A DNA stretch of 37,636 bases from NCBI GenBank assembly GCA_946407745.1, contig CAMJPQ010000035.1, positions 1-37,636 of the forward strand, read 5' to 3'. Below the pieces are notes generated by a model that did not search any database, was not told the origin of the DNA, and worked only from the letters and a program-made list of their open reading frames with translations. A program made the translations under genes and the position numbers. This document shows, piece by piece, positions 22,876 through 29,554 of the stretch; position 1 is the first letter of the stretch, and each line of letters begins with the position of its first letter. The stretch is from an uncultured Clostridia bacterium. GTDB lineage: Bacteria; Bacillota; Clostridia; Christensenellales; Aristaeellaceae.

Positions 22876-22903
22876 GGCCCATTGTCATGTTCAATCGTGG
22901 GCC
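22876..22903 (+). terminator. Possible terminator after the C45 pseudogene
   Basis: GGCCCA (22876-22881) pairs with TGGGCC (22898-22903), and TTG/CAA can extend the stem inside. A short T-run follows (near 22911). The stem has an internal bulge, so this is a modest candidate. Confidence 0.4.
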
Positions 22904-23008
22904 AGAGTGTTTTCCGGGCCAGGCTTCATCAGTCGGGGTGCGCCCTGCCGCCAGTCGGTTCAGTTCCATCGTGCTTTGCTGCGCCTAAAAATCCCCCTGC
23001 GTAAGGTA

Positions 23009-23039
23009 TTGCTTGTTACGCAGCGTCATGTTGTAGGAT
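23009..23039 (+). promoter_or_regulatory. MerR-type promoter with 19-nt spacer
   Basis: TTGCTT (23009-23014) and TAGGAT (23034-23039) are 19 nt apart. Overlong spacers of 19-20 nt are the mark of promoters that MerR proteins activate by twisting the DNA. A short dyad, ACGC-A-GCGT, lies inside the spacer. The MerR gene starts 25 nt downstream, so autoactivation is likely. Confidence 0.6.
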
Positions 23040-23063
23040 ACATGGCGAAAGGAGGTGAAAGCT

Positions 23064-23789
23064 ATGTCAAAATACACCACGGGAGAGATTGCAAAGCTGT
23101 GCGGCGTCACCGTCCGAACGGTTCAGTACTACGACACCAGGGGCATCCTGATTCCCAGCGAGCTTTCCGAAGGCGGAAGAAGGCTCTATTCAGAGGATGA
23201 TGTGAAGCGTTTGAAGGTTATCTGCTTCCTGCGCGAGCTGGACATTCCCATTGACGCCATTTCTCAGATTCTGAAGGAAGAGCATCCGGAAAAAGTGATC
23301 GGATTGCTGATTGAACAGCAGGAAGCGGTCCTTTCGGACGAGATCTCTGAGAAAAGGAAGAAGCTTGAAAAGCTGCATGAGCTGAAAAACGGACTGAAAA
23401 GCCAGGCATCCTTCTCTCTCGAAACCATCGGCGACATAGCTGTCATCATGGAAGACAAGAAAAAACTGAAAAAAATGCATTGGATGATGGTCCTGACCGG
23501 CATCCCGGTTACAGCGCTGCAATGGTTTTCCATCATTTTCTGGATTGTCAAGGGCATATGGTGGCCGTTCGTCGTCTGGGTTCTGGTGGCCGCTGTTTGG
23601 GGCACACTGGTCAGCCGGTACTACTTCCATCATGTCAAATACATCTGCCCGGAATGCCACGAGGTGTTCAAGCCCACCTTCAAAGAAGCATTTTGGGCGA
23701 ACCATACGCCGACCGCCCGGAAGCTTACCTGCACCCACTGCGGCCACAAGGGCTTCTGTGTGGAGGTCTGGGGAGGTGAGAAGAAATGA
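23064..23789 (+). CDS. MerR family regulator with membrane helices and zinc ribbon
   Basis: 241 residues from the ATG at 23064, 7 nt after a perfect AGGAGGTGA. Residues 4-70 are the MerR winged helix (YTTGEIAKLCGV, VQYYDTRGIL, RRLYSEDDVKRL). A coiled-coil dimer helix follows (about 85-112). Two membrane segments lie at about 141-163 and 166-185 (WFSIIFWIVKGIWWPFVVWV). The C-terminus has a four-cysteine zinc ribbon, CPEC at 195-198 and CTHC at 223-226. A MerR protein anchored in the membrane is unusual, since members normally carry a small effector domain. The stop overlaps the CPBP protease gene by 4 nt, so the two proteins are made together. Confidence 0.88.
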   Translation: MSKYTTGEIAKLCGVTVRTVQYYDTRGILIPSELSEGGRRLYSEDDVKRLKVICFLRELDIPIDAISQILKEEHPEKVIGLLIEQQEAVLSDEISEKRKKLEKLHELKNGLKSQASFSLETIGDIAVIMEDKKKLKKMHWMMVLTGIPVTALQWFSIIFWIVKGIWWPFVVWVLVAAVWGTLVSRYYFHHVKYICPECHEVFKPTFKEAFWANHTPTARKLTCTHCGHKGFCVEVWGGEKK

Positions 23790-24553
23790 AGGCGCTGCTG
23801 AAAAAATACAGAAAGCCTCTTTTGTTCGTCCTGGCGCTCCTTCCCATCGCCATCGTCGGCGGATACTTTTCCGGGGTCTACAGCTGGGCAGAGATGACCG
23901 AGGATCTGAAGCAACAGGTCCTGGCCCAAATCGGCGACCATCTGAGCCTGTTTTATCTGAGCGCCACAGTGCAGACTGTGATATATGCTGTCATATGCGG
24001 CTTTTTCGGCTATCTTCTTTCCGGGAAAATCGGTCTCATGAAGCCGGTGAGATTTGAAGTAAAGCCGCTGATGGCTGCCATCGGCACAGCGCTGTTCGTC
24101 GGTCTTCTTCTCTGCACGGATCTCTTTTATTTCAGGAACCATATTCCGCAGGTCGCGGCCATGTATCAGGAAAAGCCGTCCTTTGCATACTGGATGGCGT
24201 CGGTGCTCTACGGCGGCGTGATCGAAGAGGTCCTGCTGAGATTGTTCACGATGTCGCTCATCGCATTTCTCGCATGGAAGCTTTTCTTCCGCAGGGAAGC
24301 AAATCCCCCCACGGGCGTCATCATTGCGGCGAATATCATCGCGGCGCTGCTCTTCGCGGCGGGTCACCTGCCGTCTACCATGCAGATGTTCGGCGAGATC
24401 ACACCGATGCTCCTTCTTCGGTGCTTCCTCCTGAACGGTTTTGCCGGATTGATATTTGGATACCTGTATCGCAAATATGGCATTCAGTATTCCATGCTGG
24501 CGCACGCCGGGGCACACATCGTCTGGAAAATCATCTGGATCATTTTGTTATAA
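23786..24553 (+). CDS. CPBP (CAAX/Abi) family intramembrane metalloprotease
   Basis: 255-residue polytopic membrane protein. The conserved motifs of the CPBP (Abi/Rce1-like) family are all present: EEVLLR with Glu147, Glu148 and Arg152, FAAGH with Phe190 and His194, and HAGAH with His240 and His244. They form the metal site inside the membrane. Bacterial members process peptides such as bacteriocins, give immunity to them, or act on partner membrane proteins. The ATG overlaps the end of the membrane MerR gene, so the MerR protein is an obvious candidate partner or substrate (inference). Confidence 0.88.
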   Translation: MKALLKKYRKPLLFVLALLPIAIVGGYFSGVYSWAEMTEDLKQQVLAQIGDHLSLFYLSATVQTVIYAVICGFFGYLLSGKIGLMKPVRFEVKPLMAAIGTALFVGLLLCTDLFYFRNHIPQVAAMYQEKPSFAYWMASVLYGGVIEEVLLRLFTMSLIAFLAWKLFFRREANPPTGVIIAANIIAALLFAAGHLPSTMQMFGEITPMLLLRCFLLNGFAGLIFGYLYRKYGIQYSMLAHAGAHIVWKIIWIILL

Positions 24554-24842
24554 GGGAAGTATCCGGATCAGGTGATCCGGGAACATGCAATCTTTTCCGT
24601 GCCGCTGTGCGGGAGCAGCTGGAAGCAAATGGTGAAAAAGAAGACAAGCTAACACTGAGCAGCCTGCTGAGCAGCACAATGATGCGCCAATCAATTGCTC
24701 ACCGCCTGCCTGAAATGTAGCAGCCAGGAAAACGGCTCAAAGCAACCAAAGGCGACAGCCGTTAGCAAAAGCATTATGCCATCTTCAATTTAGATTGGCC
24801 TTTTCTGACTTATGTGATATACTACCAGCTGGGGCGTATATC
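24554..24842. other. Intergenic stretch with a short palindrome
   Basis: About 290 bases without a supported gene. CCGGATCA (24563-24570) and TGATCCGG (24573-24580) form a perfect 8-bp inverted repeat with a 2-nt centre just after the protease stop. A plus-strand frame (ending TAG at 24718-24720) is open but shows no start site and no recognised domain. It may be debris linked with the insertion-sequence remnant that follows. Confidence 0.45.
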
Positions 24843-25157
24843 GTGCGCAGAAGAGAGATCAGTGCCGAGGAATACGAGAGAATTGAGGCAGCAGAGAAGG
24901 CCATACAGGATAAAAGGATCTCGCGGAAATTGAGAGTCCTGATGCTGCGATACAATGGTTATGACAACAAGGCGATGGCGGAGCGGTTGGGAATCAGCAG
25001 CACGCGAGTGACGCATTTGGTTGGGGAATACTTCAAAACAGGGCTGGAAGAATACAGCAGGATAAAGCATGACGGAAATCACCGTAACATGAGCGAAGAG
25101 GAGGAAAACGAAATCCTCACATCCTTTGAGAAGAAGGCGAAATCCGGACAAGTGATG
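24843..25157 (+). mobile_element. IS630-type transposase N-terminal remnant
   Basis: From a GTG at 24843 the frame reads the helix-turn-helix part of an IS630-family transposase: RRREISAEEYERI, RKLRVLMLRYNGYDNKAMAERLG, THLVGEYFKTGLEEY, then the charged linker EEEENEILTSFEKKAKSGQV. At about 25157 the homology stops, and the frame runs only a few codons to a stop at 25178. The catalytic DDE domain and both insertion-sequence ends are not visible. The remnant ends about 70 nt before the radical-SAM pair. Confidence 0.7.
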
Positions 25158-25227
25158 TCATATCGTCTGTCACCTTGAAAACTGTTTTTCTCATGATCAT
25201 TTGTAGCGATGAAAAGAGGCAAGAAGC

Positions 25228-26109
25228 ATGATCGTAAAGGAAATCGAAGTCAAGGACATCCTGACGAAGACCAACCTGCCGGTGTCGGACTTTGCCGTCA
25301 ACCCCTACGTGGGCTGCACCCACGCCTGCAAATACTGCTATGCCAGCTTCATGAAGCGCTTCACCAACCATCCGGAGCCCTGGGGCGAGTTCGTGGACGT
25401 GAAGAGCTGGCCCGCCATCGACAAGCCCGGCAGATATGCGGGCAAGGAAGCCTTCTTCTGCTCGGTGACAGACCCTTACCAGCCGCTGGAGAAGAAATAC
25501 AGCCGCACCCGCGCCTTGCTGGAGCAGCTGCTGCCCACCGGGATCAGCATCAGCATTTCCACAAAATCCGACCTGATCCTCCGCGACCTGGACCTGATCC
25601 GGCAATTCCCCAGCGCCCACGTGTCCTGGTCCATCAACACGCTGGACGAGGATTTCCGCAGGGAGATGGACCGGGCGGTGAGCATCGAGCGCAGGCTGGA
25701 GGCCATGCAGCAGTTCTATGAGGCGGGCATCCAATCCACCTGCTTCATCTCACCCATCTTTCCGGGCATCACGGATGTGATCGCCATCATCGAGCGGGCC
25801 AAACACCAGTGCAACCTGGTGTGGCTGGAAAACCTGAACCTTCGCGGCGACTATAAAAAGCGCATCCTCGACTGGGTGCACGCGCACCATCCGGAGCTGG
25901 ACGGCCTATACCATGAGATCTACGCGAAAAAGAGCCGCGAATACTGGACGCGGCTGGATCAGGAGATCCGGGAATACACCGCCCGGGAGGGCATGCTGTA
26001 TCTCCGGGACGACGACCAGCACCGGGCTCCCTTCGGCGAGCCGCCGGTGGTCTGCAATTATTTCTATCACGAGGAAGTCCGGAAATCCGCAAAAAAGCCA
26101 AAGGAGTAA
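25228..26109 (+). CDS. Radical SAM protein, SPL-like ('mobile pair' type, first member)
   Basis: 293-residue radical SAM enzyme. The 4Fe-4S motif CTHACKYC places Cys30, Cys34 and Cys37, followed by YASFMKRF and a substrate-barrel segment (SVTDPYQPLEKKY, SISTKSDLILRD, LDEDFRREMDRAV, FISPIFPGITDV). The N-terminus VKEIEVKDILTKTNLP is typical of spore-photoproduct-lyase-like proteins that occur in pairs with a second radical-SAM-type protein, known as the radical SAM mobile pair. Reaction unknown. ATG 25228 with a GAAAAGAGGCAAGAAG stretch before it. The partner gene follows after 3 nt. Confidence 0.85.
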   Translation: MIVKEIEVKDILTKTNLPVSDFAVNPYVGCTHACKYCYASFMKRFTNHPEPWGEFVDVKSWPAIDKPGRYAGKEAFFCSVTDPYQPLEKKYSRTRALLEQLLPTGISISISTKSDLILRDLDLIRQFPSAHVSWSINTLDEDFRREMDRAVSIERRLEAMQQFYEAGIQSTCFISPIFPGITDVIAIIERAKHQCNLVWLENLNLRGDYKKRILDWVHAHHPELDGLYHEIYAKKSREYWTRLDQEIREYTAREGMLYLRDDDQHRAPFGEPPVVCNYFYHEEVRKSAKKPKE

Positions 26110-26112
26110 GCC

Positions 26113-27009
26113 TTGCACGACATCTGGAACCCCTGGCACGGCTGCCGGAGGTGCAGCGAGGGCTGCGAAAACTGCTATATGTACTTCCTGGACGCGCAGC
26201 GGGGCAAGGACGGCGGCGTCATCTACCGCACCGGCGCTGGCTTCCGCTATCCGCTGTCCAGGGACAAAAGCGGCGCCTACAAGGTGAAAAGCGGCGAGAT
26301 GCTGCGGGTGTGCATGACCTCGGATTTCTTCCTGGAGGAGGCGGACCCGTGGCGGCCGGAGGCCTGGGACATCATCGCCCAGCGGCCGGATGTGAAGTTC
26401 TTCCTGCTGACCAAGCGCCCAGAGCGGGTGCGCCGCTGCCTGCCGCCGGACTGGGGCGAGGGCTGGGAAAATGTGATGATGAACGTCACCTGCGAGAACC
26501 AGCGCCGGGCGGACGAGCGGATTCCGATCCTGCTGGAGCTGCCCTTCAGGCACAAGGGCATCATGTGCGCCCCCTTCATCGGCCCGGTGAGCATCCGGAA
26601 ATACCTGCCCGAGGGACAAATCGAGCAGGTGCTTTGCGATGGGGAGAACTACGGCGGCGCCCGCCCCTGCCATTACGAATGGGTGAAGCAGCTGCACGAC
26701 GAGTGCGCGGAATACAATGTGACCTTCGTCTTCTGCGGCACCGGGCGCTGCTTTGTGAAGGACGGCAGAACGTACCGGCTGGAGGGCAGCCTGCAGAGCG
26801 AGCAGGCGAGCAAATCCGGCCTGAGCTTTCTCGGAAAGCCCATCGATTTCCGGCTGGCGGACCGCCTCGGCTGTCCCATCCCGGAGGACCAGCTGTACCA
26901 ACCGTATTTCGGCGAGCGCTGCCAAAGGTGCGGCATGCGCCTGTGCTGTAACGGGTGCAGCCGGTGCGGGAGGTGCGGGGTGCAAACCACGAGGGGTAAA
27001 GTGGAATAA
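26113..27009 (+). CDS. DUF5131-like / radical SAM mobile pair second member
   Basis: 298 residues from an unusual TTG start at 26113, with AAGGAG at 26101-26106, 6 nt upstream. The N-terminus MHDIWNPWHGCRRCSEGCENCY has cysteines at 11, 14, 18 and 21; the last three fit the CxxxCxxC radical-SAM cluster. Further conserved parts of the phage Gp37/Gp68 (DUF5131) family are RVCMTSDFFLEEADPWR, KFFLLTKRPERV, NVTCENQRRADER, GIMCAPFIGPV and CDGENYGGARPC. A second cluster of cysteines near the C-terminus (CQRCGMRLCCNGCSRCGRCG) could hold another metal site. Function unknown. Its close pairing with the SPL-like gene is the strongest clue. Confidence 0.83.
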   Translation: MHDIWNPWHGCRRCSEGCENCYMYFLDAQRGKDGGVIYRTGAGFRYPLSRDKSGAYKVKSGEMLRVCMTSDFFLEEADPWRPEAWDIIAQRPDVKFFLLTKRPERVRRCLPPDWGEGWENVMMNVTCENQRRADERIPILLELPFRHKGIMCAPFIGPVSIRKYLPEGQIEQVLCDGENYGGARPCHYEWVKQLHDECAEYNVTFVFCGTGRCFVKDGRTYRLEGSLQSEQASKSGLSFLGKPIDFRLADRLGCPIPEDQLYQPYFGERCQRCGMRLCCNGCSRCGRCGVQTTRGKVE

Positions 27010-27045
27010 CGAATAATGTTTACAATATCTGGATCCGTCCCGCCG

Positions 27046-27282
27046 CTATTTCAGCCCTTTCAGCAGAAAAACGTCAATGGGGATCAATTCAATCTCAGCA
27101 TGATCAGGATGTCTTGACGGTGATCCTTCGGATGTGACAATGATCAGGCGGCACAAGTCCGGCATAATGGCCGCAGCCTTCAGCAGATTACCGACTTCAC
27201 GGCCAGCGGATTGATCGTTTACCTGCAGGCAGACCTGGATTGCGGTTTGCTCCGACGGAATATAGAAATCAATGTCCAACCC
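27046..27282 (-). pseudogene. C-terminal fragment of a DUF4143-type ATPase
   Basis: On the minus strand the last 78 codons of a frame ending at 27046 match the C-terminal nuclease-like domain of DUF4143 ATP-binding proteins (GLDIDFYIP, AIQVCLQV, AGREVGNLLKAA, IELIPIDVFLL). The upstream part of this frame (27283-27624) is not this family: it is the antisense of an integrase fragment and a repeat block. The AAA domain is missing, so the fragment cannot function. Confidence 0.65.
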
Positions 27283-27418
27283 TGTGGTGGAGGACTTGAG
27301 ATACCTACAGCGGTTCCTGGAAAAGGAATTCTCTATTTCCATGATTGAAGATGTGAAGCCGTCCCACATCAAGCAGTTTCTGTCGATGATGGATGATGCT
27401 GGCAGAAAGCCGCAGTAC
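27283..27418 (+). pseudogene. N-terminal fragment of a tyrosine recombinase/integrase
   Basis: A plus-strand frame reads VVEDLRYLQRFLEKEFSIS, IEDVKPSHIKQFLSMMDDAGRKPQY, which is the SAM-like core-binding domain of phage-type tyrosine recombinases. The homology stops at about 27418, before the catalytic domain. It abuts the DUF4143 fragment in convergent direction with no gap, so both were joined by a deletion or insertion. Confidence 0.6.
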
Positions 27419-27435
27419 AAACCAGCGAAACTAAA

Positions 27436-27504
27436 AAATCGACGCAAATCGACGCATTTTTTGAGTCGGAACCAAAAATCGACGCATTTTTGAAAATCGA
27501 CGCA
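27436..27504. repeat. Four 11-bp direct repeats AAATCGACGCA
   Basis: Exact copies of AAATCGACGCA stand at 27436-27446, 27446-27456, 27476-27486 and 27494-27504. Three are followed by or preceded by A/T runs. They lie directly behind the broken integrase. They could be recombinase binding sites (iterons or arm-type sites) of the lost element, but no protein that binds them is known. Confidence 0.7.
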
Positions 27505-27530
27505 AATGCCCAAAGGCAGGAATACAAAAT

Positions 27531-27572
27531 GGCATCCTGACGCCAGATGTCCTGGAAACAGGATGCCGTTTT
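27531..27572. terminator. Hairpin, possible bidirectional terminator
   Basis: GGCATCCTG (27531-27539) pairs with CAGGATGCC (27559-27567). A G-TTTTT run follows on the plus strand, and the minus side shows a short T-run. It lies just past the TetR stop (27605, minus strand), so it may end that gene or the mobile element. Confidence 0.5.
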
Positions 27573-27604
27573 TATGTGTGCGGGATTTTTCTCGTGTGCT
27601 TTCT

Positions 27605-28114
27605 TTATTGTGTTTTACGAGCAAGCGAAAAGAGGGCAGTCAGTTCTTTCCCACTTTCCTGCATGCCCCGCTTGATCCATTCAAGCATCCACCCGTAAAT
27701 ACCGTATGCCCAGAAAGATTTCATGTAGGCTTCCAGGTTCTGCATTTCAGGAGTGATCTGAATCGTGCTTATGATCGTTTCCATCATGATAGAGGACATA
27801 CCCGCATGATAGAGCGTGGTATAAAAATCCCTGTGCTCCCGATAGAAGTCAAACAAGGAAGGGAACAATGTCTCTGGTGCAGATTCAGGGTTTGACTCAT
27901 AGAGAACGCCCCATTCCCTGATGAGCCGATCGGATTCCTCCCTCAGGATATCTTCTTTGCTCTGGTAGTTTCGATAAAAAGAGACTCGCCCAATTCCAGC
28001 TTTGGCTGTTAGCTCGCTGACAGAAATATCCGAAAGGGGCTTTTCTTTCAGAAGAGAAAGCAGCGCGTCTGTAATCTGCCTTTTTACATAAGTGTTTTTC
28101 TGCTCGTTATTCAT
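27605..28114 (-). CDS. TetR/AcrR family transcriptional regulator
   Basis: 169 residues from the ATG at 28114. A longer version starting at 28180 would read through the operator region and is unlikely. The HTH reads TDALLSLLKEKPLSDISVSELTAKAG followed by GRVSFYRNYQSKEDIL, as in the TetR C-terminal-type 'TetR_C_33'-like regulators of Bacillota. The remaining helices form the ligand pocket. It is divergent from the alpha/beta hydrolase, and inverted repeats lie between them (28138-28187). Confidence 0.85.
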   Translation of the reverse strand: MNNEQKNTYVKRQITDALLSLLKEKPLSDISVSELTAKAGIGRVSFYRNYQSKEDILREESDRLIREWGVLYESNPESAPETLFPSLFDFYREHRDFYTTLYHAGMSSIMMETIISTIQITPEMQNLEAYMKSFWAYGIYGWMLEWIKRGMQESGKELTALFSLARKTQ

Positions 28115-28137
28115 GCGATGAAACAAATCTCCCTTCC

Positions 28138-28191
28138 GTGTATCATTTTGCTGAAACACTTGTATCGTCCGCAATTCCATGATACACTTGT
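28138..28191. promoter_or_regulatory. Divergent TetR/hydrolase control region with repeats
   Basis: GTGTATCAT (28138-28146) and ATGATACAC (28179-28187) form a perfect 9-bp inverted repeat. ACACTTGT also occurs twice (28156-28163 and 28184-28191). On the plus strand TTGTAT (28160-28165), a 17-nt spacer and TACACT (28183-28188) could be the hydrolase promoter, lying within these repeats. Likely operator of the TetR protein. Confidence 0.55.
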
Positions 28192-28217
28192 TCCATCACG
28201 TTGTCAAGGAGGTTGTC

Positions 28218-29180
28218 ATGAGGAAAGCAATGAGAATTGTTTTGATAATATTGGGGGTTATTCTTGTCATGGTGATTGCCGCCTTCTTATACATCAAGGC
28301 CATGCTGCCCAATGGAGACGGAAACAACGACATTACGGAGGGCTATTATAAACGTTTTCGATCCGATGCGCCGCTGGAGATGAAATATGCGCAGCCAGGC
28401 TCGTATGAGATAAGCTATACGGAATTTGCATCTGACAATGAATCCATTGGGAAGGTGCGCGTCTGGTATCCGCAGGAATTGGAGGGCAGTGGTAAAAGCT
28501 GGCCGATGATCCTGGTTGTCAATGCCAGCGGGACGCCGGCCTCCTCCTATGAGCCGTTCTTCCCTCGCTTGGCCTCATGGGGCTTCGTTGTGGTCGGTAA
28601 TGAAGATGGGCAGACTGGAAATGGGAAAACAGCATCGATCACGCTGGACTGCATGTTGAATCTTCCTGATGATAGTGTGCTTGCGGGGAAGATCGATTAT
28701 GACAGCATGGGGATTATTGGCTATTCCCAGGGCGGAGCCGGAGCGATCTGCGCCGTGACAAATTATGAAAACGGCGCACGCTACAAGACCATGTTTACGG
28801 GAAGCGCCGCGTATCCGACGCTTGCCAAGAATATGGGGTGGGAGTACGATGCCTCCAAAATCACGATCCCGTATTTCATGGTTGCAGGCACCGGCAAGTC
28901 CGACGATTCAGGCAATGATCCGGAAAAAGGATACGGCGGAGTCTCACCGCTTTCCGCTCAGATCGCAAATTATAACAGCATCCCTGATGAAGTGCAGAAG
29001 GTTCGGGCACGGGCTGTTGGAGCAGAACATGAACAAATGCTGATGCGCTCGGACGGATACATGACGGCATGGATGCTGTATCAATTAATGGATGACGCTG
29101 AGGCCGCTTCCGTGTTTATCGGGGAAGAAGCAGAGATACTTCATAACAACAGCTGGCAGGATGTGGAGAAGAATCAATGA
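28218..29180 (+). CDS. Membrane-anchored alpha/beta hydrolase
   Basis: 320 residues from the ATG at 28218, 6 nt after AAGGAGG. A single N-terminal helix (MRIVLIILGVILVMVIAAFL) anchors it or acts as signal. The alpha/beta-hydrolase fold follows, with the nucleophile elbow GYSQG (Ser170), a VNASG oxyanion region near residue 103 and a late GAEHEQM that may supply the catalytic His. It resembles chlorophyllase/dienelactone-hydrolase-like esterases. The stop overlaps the next gene by 4 nt. Probably controlled by the TetR protein next to it. Confidence 0.85.
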   Translation: MRKAMRIVLIILGVILVMVIAAFLYIKAMLPNGDGNNDITEGYYKRFRSDAPLEMKYAQPGSYEISYTEFASDNESIGKVRVWYPQELEGSGKSWPMILVVNASGTPASSYEPFFPRLASWGFVVVGNEDGQTGNGKTASITLDCMLNLPDDSVLAGKIDYDSMGIIGYSQGGAGAICAVTNYENGARYKTMFTGSAAYPTLAKNMGWEYDASKITIPYFMVAGTGKSDDSGNDPEKGYGGVSPLSAQIANYNSIPDEVQKVRARAVGAEHEQMLMRSDGYMTAWMLYQLMDDAEAASVFIGEEAEILHNNSWQDVEKNQ

Positions 29181-29434
29181 GCAAAAAAACAGGGAAAAAG
29201 AAGCATACGTTTTTCATCGTCATGGCAATTATATTGATTATACTAATAGCTGCAGCTTTGATGCTCATGACACATACTCAGCTCATCGTAGGTGCAATCC
29301 AGAACCTGTCCGCAGCCACGGTAAATACCAAAAACCTCTATGAGCCTCTTGGAACGCCCATGGAAGGAATGAAGGAAAATGGGCAGTACATCATTACCGA
29401 GATCAGGTATTCCGATCGTTTTCCCAACAGCTAG
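29177..29434 (+). pseudogene. Truncated alpha/beta-hydrolase-type membrane protein
   Basis: An 85-residue frame overlapping the hydrolase above by ATGA. It begins with lysines and one membrane helix (FFIVMAIILIILIAAALMLM), then about 50 residues (LYEPLGTPMEGMKENGQYIITEIRY) that look like the first part of an anchored alpha/beta hydrolase, and a TAG ends it right after. No catalytic elbow is present. It is probably a gene whose remainder was lost when the ABC-transporter block was joined nearby. Confidence 0.55.
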
Positions 29435-29554
29435 TCTGATTGATCTACCACTTACAAAGCAGAAATTCGATCAATTGCCTTCCAGCTTTTCCAGGGTTTC
29501 TTCCACACCTTTGGGTAATTGGACAGCTCTTTCATCATCTCCGCTACGCAATTT

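Noticed and set aside
27283-27624. Upstream part of the long minus-strand frame ending at 27046, read as one gene
   Set aside because: This part is antisense to an integrase fragment and to the 11-bp repeats, so it is not coding in that direction.
29435-29554. Small minus-strand frame of about 30 codons ending at 29452
   Set aside because: It has an ATG pair and a GGAG before it but no known domain, and it lies in the scar between the truncated hydrolase and the ABC gene; too short to support.
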